A stretch of DNA of 64,000 nt from Charina bottae (Eukaryota; Chordata; Lepidosauria; Squamata; Charinaidae), in assembly GCA_023362775.1 (NCBI GenBank), contig JALMGJ010000008.1:40994501-41058500 (forward strand). Reading direction: 5' to 3'. The notes under the pieces were generated by a model. It was not told the origin of the DNA. It did not search any database and worked only from the letters and a program-made list of their open reading frames with translations. Both the position numbers and the translations under genes were made by a program. Shown piece after piece: positions 53,208-64,000 of the stretch (the stretch's first letter is position 1; each line of letters opens with the position of its first letter).

Positions 53208-54599
53208 CTTTTCTCTGTGTGGCTTTTTTCAATCCTATTTAACACCATTGCTTTTGTTGGTGCTAGGTCTATAAGACTATGTTGTCAACCACCAAGTATG
53301 ACTTTTTTTCACCGTTCTAGATTAGGCAAATGGTGAACACCTCCAATCAGAAATTATATGTCCATGCTAGATTTCCAATGACATTTAGTTATTTCATAAT
53401 GACTATGCTCCTTCACTGCCCTTTGGAGCCCAATATTAATGCATTTATCATTTGCATAACTAGATCTGTTTTATTGTTGATTGGATTTGCCTATTGATTT
53501 CCATTTATTTTAATATGTTGTGCTTACTGCCTTCAATTTATGTGAACCAACCGAAATTGATTGAATTGATTGAATATGCAACTTTTTGTAATACATAAAA
53601 ATAAATGAATTAAAAAATATTAAGATTTTGGCACTGCCAAAAAAGTTAATTAAAATAGAGTAGATTCAAAGTTGTACAGTTTAATTTAGATTTATTTTTT
53701 GTTTTAGGCTGCAATTCTACCCTCATTTACCTGGGAGTAGAACACACTGAATGCAGTAATATGAGCAGACAATTTTACAGTTAGTAATATATGCATTTAT
53801 TAACTCCACCACATAGAATAAAACCTTTCTTATGTACCCTGGAATCATAACATTCCTTCCTTTAACATTATCAAGTTTTTTATTGCGGATTTGTTTTTAA
53901 ATTATGCACAATATATATTCGTGTTTGATTCTATAGTACGTATGGGTAGCAATCATATGTTTCCTGTTTTATTTGGCACTCCTGGGCATTACTGAATTCA
54001 CAGTTGGGCTAATTCATCACTAAAGTGGGGATGGGTGAGAAATAGCATTCAATCTGCATTTTAATGTAAACTTATCCAATTTCACATTTTTAAATAAATA
54101 CGTGCTCTGAAATGCAGTTCTCTTTCAAAATTCACAGTGGACTCAATTTTCAGAGCAATTATCCAATCCAAAACATCTACAAAATATACATTAGAGAAAA
54201 GTATGCCCCCAAAATGTGTTTATTCATTAAAATGGACATTATGTTATATTCAGGAGCTTTGCCTTCAAAGGTTTGGATACTTCTTGGTCCCCACAATTCC
54301 TTTCCTAGAGAACCAACACCAGCTTTGACCTCATATTTGCCTTTATTTCAACTCCCAGTTAAAGGTTTAAAAAATTGACTATACCTGGATTACCTTCCCT
54401 GGTAAATTCTGTGTTTTGCAACCCTACTAAGCTTAGATTTGCTAATACGTTTTATAGCTAATGCTTAAAACTATTTAAGTCCCCTGGACTTAATTTAGAG
54501 GCATGTTCCCCCCAGTATTAGTGAATCCTGCCAGGTTTGCTATGGAATCCTTTTGATGTTGGGAAGTGATGTTATTTTCAAGATTCACCACATCTGCTT
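53207..54599. other. Unassigned AT-rich sequence
   Basis: No gene or repeat recognised over 1.4 kb. Confidence 0.4.
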
Positions 54600-55264
54600 C
54601 CTGCTCTCTTCAGCCATTACTTCTGATCTCCAGGTTGTCTTCTCTTAGGAGACCCTTTTCACTGTTACTCATGTGTTGATTACATTGTACATGGACTACT
54701 GCAATGGTCTCTACATAGGGCTGCCCTAGAAGACCACTCAGAAACTTGCTGGTCAAGAATGAAACAGTATGAGCAGTTATGGGTATGCCACTGTATGCCC
54801 ATGTAATGCTTCTGCTTTGCAAACTACCCAGGTTACCAGTAAAATCTTAGTGCAATTCAAGATGCTGGTTATTATTTATAACCTAGTTATTTGAGGGACC
54901 ATCTCTCTCCTGTTGCTTCTGCCCATCTTCTAAGATCAGACATAGTCAGCAAACTCTGGTTTAGATCCATTAAACAATGTCATCTGATGGGACCCAGAAA
55001 AGATGCCTTCTCTGCTGTGGTACATCCTCAACCCTGTTGGAGATTCAAATGGCCCCAACCCTGTTCCTTTAAATGAGGCTTGAATTTCTGGCTGTTTCCC
55101 CAAGCTTTGTGCTAGGGTGAGAATTGGGCTCTCTCCGTAAGGAATGAGAAGGCCACCAGGATGTCCATCTTTCTTTTTTGTTGTCTGGAGTTTGTTCTAT
55201 TTCTTTGGTTTTAATTTGCACACTGTCCAAAGTTATTGAGAAGTTGAGCAACTTTAGAAATGTG
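54600..55264 (+). mobile_element. L2-type LINE ORF2 C-terminus and 3' region
   Basis: Near 54680-54730 the sequence encodes the L2 motif LDYCN.L..GLP (CATGGACTACTGCAATGGTC). Near 54830 it encodes KLPRLPVKS-type sequence, then a PSLSC...LRS-like segment and FRSIKQ near 54960. The end has a tail-like CACTGTCCAAAGTTATTGAG near 55220. Many stops; dead. Confidence 0.7.
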
Positions 55265-55332
55265 AATTATAAATTATTTTTTATTTATTTATTTATTTAT
55301 TTAATTTATATGACCGCCCATCTCCCCCAACG
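55265..55332 (-). mobile_element. L2/CR1-type LINE 3' end, reversed
   Basis: (TTTA)n, then TTTATATGACCGCCCATCTC and CCCCAACGGGG, the reversed tail of the same LINE family. It joins directly to the hexamer array that follows. Confidence 0.7.
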
Positions 55333-55334
55333 GG

Positions 55335-55509
55335 GAAATTAATGAGATAGAGAGAGATAGGGATAGGGATAGGGATAGGGATAGGGATAGGGATAGGGAT
55401 AGGGATAGGGATAGGGATAGGGATAGGGATAGGGATAGATTAGAGATAGAGATAGAGATAGAGATAGAGATAGAGATAGAGATAGAGATAGAGATAGAGA
55501 TAGAGATAC

Positions 55510-55570
<61 letters not shown>
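55335..55570. repeat. (GGGATA)n(GATAGA)n(AG)n compound repeat
   Basis: About 14 GGGATA units (another telomere-like hexamer), about 12 GATAGA units, then about 28 AG units. Confidence 0.95.
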
Positions 55571-55577
<7 letters not shown>

Positions 55578-56464
55578 GAGCTTTTGAGCTTTTGACCTCA
55601 GATCTCTTTGGTCCTTCAGAGACAATAAGATAGCAATAGAGATGAAGGATTCCTGGGACAAAGTTTTCCATCTCCTTCATCTCATCATTGAGAAGACCTC
55701 TTCCTGCCTGTATATTGTATCATGGATGGTAGCATTATAAAATAGGGCCTCTTGTGGACAGCTAGGTTAATGCAGGAAGAATTAGTTTTTACTTTAACCA
55801 AGTTCCAAACTACTTAGGGCATTGTTAATTAAGCTGATACAAAATTAAGCTGATACAATTTGGATATTATATAATTATATATAATATAATATGAGCCAAC
55901 TTTTCCCAGGCCAGGGGCATTACTCATAAAAGTTATGGGTGGCACCAGGACAACATCAACATTTGATTGAATTCTGTTTACATTTAAATTTAATTAAAAT
56001 TGCCTCTAGTTAATATGATTCCTCCACAGTCATATATGAAACATGCTTTCTATGACAGTTTGGTAAAACAAAATTATAGATTTAGTGGCCCTGGGTTGTG
56101 CACCCAAATGATATCAACCCAAGAAGAGGCTCTTTCAAATAGGCTCTTTCTGCTTTCTGTAGCAGTCGAGATCCTTGCTTAAGTTTAAAAGGTAACCCCA
56201 CATAGATTGTATTGCAGTGATTTCAGCAAATCGAACGGTTTTACTCTAGCTTCATTATAATGGTGTGACTGCATGTTTAATAAGAGAGCTGCATCTTACA
56301 TTTTGGTTGCCACCGAATGGCTGATCCTGAACCTGTGCAATCTCTGATGTGCAACAGCTCTCTTGCTTGGGATAGAAAATTATTACATGCTTACAGAGTT
56401 GTTTAATATTTGAATTTATTTACCAATATGCAGATTGACCCTAGTGAAGGTACATCTTAGTTAA
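55571..56464. other. Unassigned AT-rich sequence
   Basis: Nothing recognised. A direct repetition AATTAAGCTGATACAA occurs twice near 55828-55860. Confidence 0.4.
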
Positions 56465-56565
56465 TTCCATTTCCATCTCTTGGCTGATCTTGTCTAGCCT
56501 TGGAAACTAAGCAACATCAGGTCTGATTAGTACTTGGATAGGAGACTACAAGGAAATCCCAGGAC
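56465..56565 (+). repeat. 5S rRNA-derived repeat
   Basis: GATCTTGTCTAGCCTTGGAA, then ACTAAGCAACATCAGGTCTG and ATTAGTACTTGGATAGGAGA, match the order of 5S rRNA from about base 45 on, with many substitutions. The internal polymerase III promoter region is recognisable. It is probably a 5S-headed SINE remnant rather than a functional gene. Confidence 0.75.
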
Positions 56566-56739
56566 GGTAGGGAGACTGAAAAGTAAAAAAGCATCTTGCA
56601 AAAAGGCAATCACAAAACACTTTCACACTGTCACCAAAACAACTACAAACAGCAACAACTTTATATAACAACATCCTATTCAGAAGAATGATATTAAAAT
56701 GAATGGTAGAATTCAACATTGCAGAGGTATTTGCGGCAG

Positions 56740-56870
56740 GGACCCAAAAAATCAAGAAGCCACCACAACTGTGTGATCAAAGCCTTTTCATGGCCATCGT
56801 GCAAAATATGTAAAAGAAGGGATAGGACTTTGTCATCTTGACTTTTTGGATCTGCCCCCTCCATGGATGC
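56740..56870. mobile_element. hAT-like non-autonomous element (family of 16485-16652)
   Basis: The left part GCAGGGACCCAAAAAATCAAG and the right part CATCTTGACTTTTTGG, then CCATGGATGCCCCTG, form inverted ends of the same family. The target duplication was not resolved. Confidence 0.6.
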
Positions 56871-56969
56871 CCCTGTAGCATTGGCTGGATTAAGTTAGTT
56901 AAAACAAAATATATGCAACCAGGAAAGCAATAAGGTTTTCTCCTGTCCTTACAGTCCTTCACATGCTAT

Positions 56970-57181
56970 CATTTATGGCTGTCTGGGGGGGTCAAAAAAA
57001 TCAAGATAGCAGCCACAACCATGAGATAGAAGCCCCTTTTTTAAAAGGGGCAGGGCATCGATTGCATGGATGTGGCTGTCATCTTGACTTTTTTGACACA
57101 GGTAAAAAAGGGTGAGGATTCAATCGCATGGTGAGGGCTGTCATCTTGACTGTTTTGACCCCTTCCCTGTGGATACCCCTG
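56970..57181. mobile_element. hAT-like non-autonomous element (family of 16485-16652), longer form
   Basis: The left end has GGGGGTCAAAAAAATCAAG and the right end CATCTTGACTGTTTTGACCC, then GTGGATACCCCTG. The interior contains another CATCTTGACTTTTTTGACAC and a perfect small hairpin CCCCTTTTTTAAAAGGGG. The word GCTATCATT occurs on both sides (56966-56974; 57181-57189) and is a candidate target duplication. Confidence 0.6.
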
Positions 57182-57195
57182 CTATCATTCTAGAG

Positions 57196-57295
57196 CAGTG
57201 TTTCTCAACCTTGGCAGCTTGAAGAACATGCTGGCTGGGGAATTCTGGGAGTTGAAGTCCACGCATCTTCAAGCTGCCCATGTTGAGAAACATTG
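57196..57295. mobile_element. Palindromic hAT miniature element
   Basis: CAGTGTTTCTCAACCTTGGC and the near complement ATGTTGAGAAACATTG, with the shared core GGGGAATTCTGGGAGTTGAA, as at 30667-30773. Flanks TTCTAGAG and CTCTAGAG are an 8-bp target duplication with one difference. Confidence 0.85.
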
Positions 57296-57326
57296 CTCTA
57301 GAGAATTAAGATCCTATCTCCCTGTC

Positions 57327-57610
57327 AGGCCCACGATGTAGACCAGACCAAGAAACAACTCTACAGAAGTCGAAAACTACTTTTATTAAGATTGGTTATA
57401 GTAACAGAATCTTGCAAGTCTGATTATGCTTTACTCCTCCCTTTCTTATAGTCATGTGAATTAGGGGGGCATCTGCCTGATATGTTTAGACATACCTCCT
57501 TGTTTAGGGCGTAAGCCATGTTTTGTTCCTGGTTGCTTTGCTAACAGAGCTCTCTCTTTACTCTCTACCCTCCCCTGCTAAATCCAGTCCTTGAAGAACA
57601 TCCCGCCAAT
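57327..57610 (-). mobile_element. LTR-like repeat, copy 3 (longest)
   Basis: The outer end is TGTCAGGCCCACG, so the minus strand ends in CA, as LTRs do. Inside come a reversed polyadenylation signal (CTTTTATTAAG) and the shared GTAACAGAATCTTGCAAGTC. It is probably a solo LTR of a retrovirus-like or gypsy-like element, without coding parts. The other end and a target duplication were not found. Confidence 0.4.
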
Positions 57611-58519
57611 GTCCATGGAATTGGCCCCGCCCCACCCCAAGAGGACCTAGATCCAAAAAGTCTGCAGTGTTAGTCAAACGATCCCTGCCCTTCTTAAAAA
57701 GCTGGCTTCAAGAAAGTGTACCACTAGAGAAAGGGCCTCAGCTTTTCACAATTGACATGGCTTCCACTAATTCACTGCGATCTGGCAGTCTTTCCCCGAG
57801 TCAAGTGTTTGAGATTTGTAAATCAATAGCAGCGTCATTCCCTTCTTTCACTCACTTTTCATCTCCTCCCCAGCCAGCATTTAATCTTCAGATTTTTTTC
57901 CCCCTGTTTCTTCCCAAGGTCACTTGATTTGGGAACTATGTTATTTGCTCCTCACTTGCTTTTCTGATGTCTCTGTCTCTTCATCTCAGGGCGGATTTCT
58001 AAAACTTGAAATGAGTTTCAGAGGAAGAAAAAAAAAAGGCTGTACCTCTCCAGGGAGGGGCACGAAGCATTGTTTTTTAATACACTTTGTATCTCAGGCT
58101 GTTGGTCCTTGGGGAGGTTCATAGGACCTCAAAGGCAATAGTTCTCTGCCCGGGAGCAAAGAAGCCATTACGGCTTGTACTTGAAGATTTAATAGGTGTC
58201 ATAATTTATCATGTAAACCGAAAAGTGTTTCTTAATTAAGTGCGTACGTTAATGAATTTTTTAATTTGATCCCTGTAAGTACCTTGCTATACTAATTGCA
58301 ATATTCTACACATTAGTCATCCACTGTTGCCCTTGGCTATTTTCTACCCAGAGAGGTAGAGGCAGAGCTTTTTAGTTAAAGTTCATTTAACTCTTTCCAC
58401 CCAGCGAATTAGGTCCTCCTTTGATTCCGACTGGTGAGTGACAGCCATATTTCACACCTACTCTGGGTGAAAAATGCTTTCTCTGTACAAGGATGGAGTG
58501 GCTGTAGGTGATCACTGAA
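57611..58519. other. Unassigned; possible conserved non-coding sequence at 58170-58330
   Basis: AT-rich but not low-complexity sequence with TAAT-core words (TTAATAGGTGTCATAATTTA; CTTAATTAAGTGCG). No exon or transposon landmark. Confidence 0.25.
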
Positions 58520-58647
58520 CAGAAGGAGAAGGAGAAGGAGAAAGAAGGAGAAGGAGAAGGAGAAGGAGAAGGAGAAGGAGAAGGAGAAGGAGAAGGAGAA
58601 GGAGAAGGAGAAGGAGAAGGAGAAGGAGAAGGAGAAGGAGAAGGAGA
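58520..58647. repeat. (GGAGAA)n microsatellite
   Basis: About 21 hexamer units with one interruption near 58541. A pure purine strand. Confidence 0.95.
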
Positions 58648-59385
58648 CGTCTCCACCCCTCATAAACATTTAACGTCCCAAACCAAAATTTTCAAGTAAT
58701 CCAAAGATTAAACCTGGAACATCATTAACCACATAGGGCTACATGTTTAGGATTCAAACACTTCTTTGAGGTGGAAAAACATTGTGAAACATTGTCCCCA
58801 AGATTGGAAATCTAGCTTCTGCCTTTACCTCCACAGTCAACAGTACAGTAACTTTTTGCTGTATTTTTGGTACCAGCAAAAGCTATCAGCTACATTTGCA
58901 CAACATGCTAAGTTTGAACAGTTTTAACCATGGCTGTTGTTGTTTAATGTCTTTTTTTGTTTGTTTGTTTTTGGTGGCTTAGTATATTGGATGAAGCCAG
59001 CACATTTGTTAATTTATGGTGTGGTGTATTATGCAACCCCAAGAACTCAGTTAATTCAGAAACTAGATTAAGAGTGTTACATGTACTCAAGTGTTCTGGA
59101 TCTGAATTTGGTCATTATGAAGTCAGTTCACTGGCCATCAGGAAATGCCATCTGTCTCTCCATTTGATTTTAAATGGAGATGTTGCTTCACCCTCCAAGG
59201 TGACACTCAGGCTCCTCTTAATTCCTCTCCCTTTTTACTTAACAGCATTCTCCTTTTTCACTTCATATGTACCATGTTCCACAAGCTGCCAGGTCCCCCC
59301 CCCCTTCTCTGGCTGCTTTTATATGTATTTCCTCAACAGGTAAAACAATCAGTCTTAGAAGAGCTGGATAGCTTCTGTTTTTAGG
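58648..59385. other. Unassigned sequence
   Basis: No feature recognised. Confidence 0.4.
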
Positions 59386-60051
59386 ATGTACTATCAACAG
59401 CAAAGGAACAAGCAGTCAAGAAATACACTAGCTCTTGGTAGGGTGCCAATGAAGGCTTTGGAGAAGATATTCAGATGCCATGATGTGTCTATGCCTACAA
59501 AGATAAGCATCATGCAGGGAATGGTTTCTCCTGTGACATTCTATGAAAATGAAGGTTGCACTTTGAAGAAATAGGATGGGAAGAGTATTGACACTTCTGA
59601 ACTTTGGTGTTGGAGAGGACTCCTGAGAATACCATGGGTAGCCATGAAAACAAACAACTGGATCATTGAACAAATCAATGCAGAGTTCTCACTTGAGGCA
59701 TAAATGACCAGGCTCAAATTATTATATTTTGGACATATTATGCAAAGACCTAGCTCTCTTCAGAAATCTTTAGTGCTGTGAAAGGTGGTCAGTAAGGGAA
59801 GAAGAGGACTATGAGAACAAGGTAGATGGACTTGATTACAGCAGCGATGGTTGCACCATTGGAAAACGTAAAGGACCAGGTTGGGGACAGAGCATCTTAG
59901 AGAAGATCTAACTATGTTTTCACAAAGACTCAACACTCTTATTTTTTCTCTTCCTTTAAGTTTAGTTTGTATTAGATTTTACTATTATAATCAACATTCT
60001 TAATAAAAACTATATACAAAGAGTCAACACCAACTTGATGGCACATAATCA
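59386..60051 (+). mobile_element. Old RTE-type LINE 3' part
   Basis: Across shifting frames it reads SELWCWRGLLRIPWVA near 59600-59640 and LKLLYFGHIMQRPSSLQKSL near 59715-59775, clear counterparts of the Bov-B stretches RRLLRVPW and YFGHLMRREDSLEKTL. It ends with CAACACCAACTTGATGGCACATAATC. Stops and frameshifts are frequent. It is a separate and much older RTE lineage than the young Bov-B copies. Confidence 0.8.
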
Positions 60052-60086
60052 AAATCCTCCTATAATACCCTCTCTTACCCTATTAT

Positions 60087-60089
60087 TGC

Positions 60090-60159
<70 letters not shown>

Positions 60160-60160
60160 T
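60087..60160. repeat. (GTT)n(ATT)n compound microsatellite
   Basis: About 11 GTT units followed by about 13 ATT units. Confidence 0.95.
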
Positions 60161-60244
60161 TCTCCCTAGAACTCACCTTTTGGAAGCCCCCAGTTCCCAG
60201 TTCCACACAGTTTTCCAATTTCCCTATCCCTGAGGGTAAGCACT

Positions 60245-61008
60245 CTAATGGCAGAAAGTGAAGAGGAACTAAAGAGCCTCTTGATGAGGGTGAAAGAGGA
60301 GAGTGCAAAAGCTGGCTTGAAACTCAACATTAAAAAAACCCAGATCATGGCATCTGGCCCCATCACTTCCTGGCAAATAGAAGGGGAAGAAATGGAAGCA
60401 GTGACAGATTTTATTTTCTTGGGCTCCAAGATCACCGCAGACGGTGACTGCAGCCATGAAATTAAAAGACGCTTGCTCCTTGGAAGGAAAGCTATGGCAA
60501 ACCTAGACAGCATATTAAAAAGCAGAGACATCACCTTGCCAACAAAGGTCCGTATAGTTAAAGCTATGGTTTTTCCAGTAGTAATGTATGGCTGTGAGAG
60601 TTGGACCATAAGGAAGGCTGAGCGCCGAAGAATTGATGCTTTTGAACTGTGGTTCTGGAGAAGACTCTTGAGAGTCCCTTGGACTGCAAGGAGGTCAAAC
60701 CAGTCAATCCTAAAGGAAATCAACCCTGACTGCTCATTGGAAGGACAGATGCTGAAGCTGAAGCTCAAATACTTTGGCCACCTAATGCGAAGAGAGGACT
60801 CACTGGAAAAGACCCTGATGCTGGGAAAGACTGAGGGCAAAAGGAGAAGGGGACGGCAGAGGATGAGATGGTTAGATAGCATCACCAATGTAATGAACAT
60901 GAATTTGAGTAAACTCCGGGAGACAGTGGAGGACAGGAAGGCCTGGCGTGCTATGGTCCATGAGGTCACAAAGAGTCGGACACGACTAAATGACTGAACA
61001 ACAACAAA
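60245..61008 (+). mobile_element. Bov-B LINE, young 5'-truncated copy
   Basis: Homology to the 44 kb copy starts just after the YADD motif, and the frame 60248-60997 is open for 249 codons (LMAESEEELKSLL to SRTRLND). I count about ten nucleotide differences from the long copy, roughly 99 percent identity. The 3' end has AGAGTCGGACACGACT and ACAACAACAA. The catalytic part is missing, so it cannot move by itself. No clear target duplication. Confidence 0.93.
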
Positions 61009-62798
61009 AGCTCTTACCTGCTGTTCCAAGGGTCAAGATGCTTGAAGGCTCAGGGTTGCCTTGTCAAAGGCCTCCCCGTATCCACTTTGAGAAGTTGCAA
61101 CACCTCTGCACTTTGAGCAGAGGAACACAAGTGTCCTGCCAAGTGTCCAAGCAGTGATCAGGTGCTCAGGCAATTGGCTCTTTTAGATCCAGAGATAATA
61201 AGCACGCCAGTGGATAAAGAAACTTAAAGCTTTATTATAAACTTAAGCAAAGAAAGTTAAACAGAAACCACAGTTCAAACAGAAACACAGTTTAGGCAGA
61301 TTATACAAAAGCATATAAAGCATAGCATAAAGAAAGAAATCCTATACAGTATACCAAGCAAGTTGAAAGCCAATCTCCCATAGGCTGCCAGGAGCCCCTT
61401 AATAAGGACAGTGGAGATACCCCAGGGTGGCTCAATTTTCACAGCATCCAGCGTCCTGCGTCTGTGTGGAACTCCCAAACCCCAAAAGCAAGCCTAGGAG
61501 TTTTTATCAAAGTCTGGCTCTTAAACCTCGTGACCGTGTTTCCATGGTACAGAGGCTGCATGGCCTGACCTTGATTGGGATACTTCTCGGGGACTAGAGC
61601 AGCTGTTTATGACTTCATCCAAGAGCCTGGGAAGCTTCACAGATAAGCCAGGGCCCAACATCAACAATCTCTTATCTCCCCCCCCCCATTCCAAGCCGCT
61701 GGAGGGGCTGTTGGAGGAGTGGACTTATGCTTACACCAACAATCTTGGGGTAATCTATCTACCCCTCCATTCCAACCAGAAATAAAAACAAGCCAGTTAA
61801 ACATCAGTAGAACTCTAAACAAACTCTAATCTTCTTCGTGTGAGGGAGAAAATCAAAATATGTCACTTAAACTCCTTGAAATACAATGGTCTTCTGCGTT
61901 GCCACTACAACAAGGACCACTTTGAATGGCTTGGCAATGCCCTATCCTTTATATGTGTATGGAAAACCATCATGCCATTGAATGGATAAAAGAAATCAGT
62001 ATAATAGTATTGTCATATGTCTCAGTGGAAGCCCAGGGCTTGTTTCTCAAAAATGCTTGTCCTTTTACCTGTGTTTCAAATAATCTCTCTGGCTTGTCTG
62101 TTTCTTTCCTTGTCATTGTTTTAATTAGGCATTGAATATTCTTCTTTTAGGGGTTGGCTATGTGTTTTGCCGTTTTTAAAATTGTGGTCTATTTTGTAAC
62201 GGTTTCTTTCTAAACTCTAGAATTAGAGCTGCAAATCTATTAAACCACGGAAAATGTTATTTGCTTCCAAACAAAGTTAATTGGAACCTTATCACTTCTT
62301 TGATGTGAAGTTCACTGTGTTTGAAATCTAAGTGTTAGGATCTTTGATAACTTTCATTGTTATTCACAGGCCTTCCACTGTTCTTCTACATATCCGGCTC
62401 CTTTCAACCCCTGTGTCTTTTCTTCTCTCTCTCTCTCTCTCTTTTTTTTTTTTACACACAATCCTACACACTAGGCTATCTGTAAATCTAACTGAGGAAC
62501 TGCAGTGGTCAGAACCATATGCATTTAAAAACAATAATATTTCATCCACTTAAGAAAAATGCACTGGGAAAAAGCTGATCTTCAACCTTTGCCTTCCTTT
62601 CACATCTCTCCCTAAGTTTAAATGATATTAATGCGAACCAGTCAACTGATAAAAATATTATATCACAGAAGTGATCTAGGGTTAATTGCCTTGCTGGTAA
62701 TAGCCTATGTCACTTAGAAAAAATATTTGGTACATAACAAAATGCCCATCGTAGCTTCCTTTCCTACCTACGAACTTTGAAAATAAGAATTGTTTTGC
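61009..62798. other. Unassigned, perhaps including an LTR-like repeat at 61200-61740
   Basis: The section near 61220-61240 (AAAGCTTTATTATAAACTTA) is a reversed polyadenylation-type signal, followed by several hundred bases of C-rich non-coding sequence with a run of nine C near 61680. This suggests another solo LTR on the minus strand, but no ends were found. A (CT)n tract lies near 62425-62441. Confidence 0.3.
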
Positions 62799-62806
62799 AG
62801 CTAGAG

Positions 62807-63116
62807 CAGGGTTCCTCAACCAGGGTTCCGTGGCACCCTAGGGTTCCGTGAAAGGTCACTAGGGGTTCCCTGGGAGATCACAATTTATTTTTTTTAATTA
62901 TTTCAAATTCGGGCAATTTTGCATTAAAGAGGTAAGTTTCATTCTTTATTTTCAGTTTAAGAACACTGTTAGTGCATATATACGAGTCCTACACATTAAA
63001 TATATATAAATATTTTGTAACTTCTGGCCTATATTTAGCCTGAATATACAGGGGTTCCCAGAGGCCTGAAAAATATTGCAAGGGTTCCTCCAGGATCAAA
63101 AAGTTGAGAAAGGCTG
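62807..63116. mobile_element. Non-autonomous hAT transposon, 8-bp target duplication
   Basis: The ends CAGGGTTCCTCAACC and GTTGAGAAAGGCTG are inverted repeats, with the exact duplication AGCTAGAG (62799-62806; 63117-63124). The interior matches the complement of 8763-9020 (GGTAAGTTTCATTCTTTATT). Confidence 0.92.
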
Positions 63117-63124
63117 AGCTAGAG

Positions 63125-64000
63125 ATAGGAACTCTGAAACTCAATTTTCAGCTAACACAAGATTTATTGTAATAGCAAGCAATGGCAGCTTTGGAATTTT
63201 AAGCAGAGATGGTGGGTGTTTTCACAAAATGGCAGCATGAGGGTAGTTGCCAATCAGAAAACAGAGCGTGCATTATAGCCTGGTATTATTGTGAATTGTG
63301 TTAAAGCTTATTTCTATTTTGCGGCTTTAAACTAGGCTGAATATTTTATTTGTGTTTAAATAGTTTATTGCAGGTTTTACTGTTGCATTTTGGATTTTAA
63401 GTTGCATTGTCCCCTGTGATAAATCGTTTATGAATGGCAGTCCAGAAATGACCTGAATGGGGTGTATTATCCCTAGAACCACCGTGTCAGTATTGCTCAC
63501 AACCAACATACAGTAAGCACCCCTTGAAAATTTCACCAAAACAGAATGTGGGTGTGGGTGATTCCACAAAAGTTCTCATTCGGTTTTACAGAAAAGACCT
63601 GCTTTCAACTTCCTATCCCACCTCCTTTATGCTCAAATACAGTTACCAAAATATTGAAAAAAAGCAAGTATGGAATATAGTAATATATCTGCTTCTTTAT
63701 TAATACATATAATAGTTTTAGATCGTGAAATCTATTGAAGTTAACAAACATTTTTGGAGTCTAGATGCCATAAATTACTTGGTTGCCTACATTAATTATT
63801 GAATGAAAAGCTAAATTTCATTTAGAAGCTAGTGAAAATAAAGGTGTAATTTTTTTTTCCAGCCAAGTTCACACACTCCTAGAAATCTATCCACATGGAC
63901 CCCAAGTTAAGAACCCCTGTTCCACAGCAACACATGTAGTTTTCACAAGATTTCTTCGGCAATCATCATGAAGGTCAGTGATTTGCTTTTTTCTGGGAAA
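63125..64000. other. Unassigned AT-rich sequence
   Basis: No gene or repeat recognised to the end of the window. Confidence 0.4.

Noticed and set aside
55339..55680. 113-codon Ser-Leu and Tyr-Pro repeat frame
   Set aside because: It is a product of the GGGATA/GATAGA/AG compound repeat.
56465..56565. Functional 5S rRNA gene
   Set aside because: Many substitutions, the first ~45 bases are missing, and there is no T-run terminator.
57667..57927. 86-codon Ser/Phe/Pro-rich frame as an exon
   Set aside because: No family match, no splice sites at its edges, and composition like its surroundings.

Overview
The window is vertebrate nuclear DNA, almost certainly from a squamate reptile (a lizard is favoured over a snake). 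Evidence: several tRNA-headed SINEs of the Sauria type, a near-complete Bov-B (RTE clade) LINE, many L2/CR1-type LINE 3' ends, abundant non-autonomous hAT transposons, and very many microsatellites. The species cannot be resolved by reading. The content is typical of a gene desert or a long intron: no complete multi-exon host gene is visible. Only two segments look host-coding: one candidate exon near 35.2 kb, and a CpG-rich 126-codon frame near 24.7-25.1 kb. Neither is recognised.

Layout. 1-1.5 kb: GC-rich tandem array with a 363-bp unit, interrupted by an inversion. 1.5-2.1 kb: CpG-rich DNA with two CCAAT-bearing inverted repeats. 2.2-13 kb: AT-rich background with L2/CR1 remnants, hAT elements, a palindromic element carrying CTCF-like motifs, one arm of a Penelope-like element (PLE) and nested SINEs. 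13.3-20.3 kb: a Bov-B fragment, two family B PLE fragments, an inverted duplication around a hAT element, a 690-bp palindromic family A PLE and a SINE. 21-23.5 kb: a hAT element, a SINE fragment, a Bov-B tail amplified together with tetranucleotide repeats, and a miniature PLE palindrome. 24.5-25.4 kb: CpG island. 29-44 kb: CR1, L2, hAT, Sauria SINEs, the candidate exon, a 738-bp PLE palindrome and a family B PLE. 44.2-47.2 kb: Bov-B with endonuclease and reverse transcriptase frames, flanked by a 9-bp target duplication. 47.6-64 kb: microsatellites (including a TAGGGG array), SINE, 5S-derived sequence, LTR-like repeats, L2, an old RTE copy, a second young Bov-B and hAT elements.

How the parts work together. 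Bov-B supplies the retrotransposition machinery, and the Sauria SINEs share a 16-nt 3' motif with it, as expected if Bov-B mobilises them. The most interesting system is the PLE set. Two families encode the tail of the PLE protein followed by sequences that fit the hammerhead ribozyme core (CUGANGA, helix II, GAAA). Four independent insertions from both families are flanked by exact 13-bp target-site duplications, and three of the four are head-to-head palindromes. Eight non-autonomous hAT insertions were delimited by exact or near-exact 8-bp target duplications.

All calls rest on reading the sequence and on family knowledge. No search or folding program was run.
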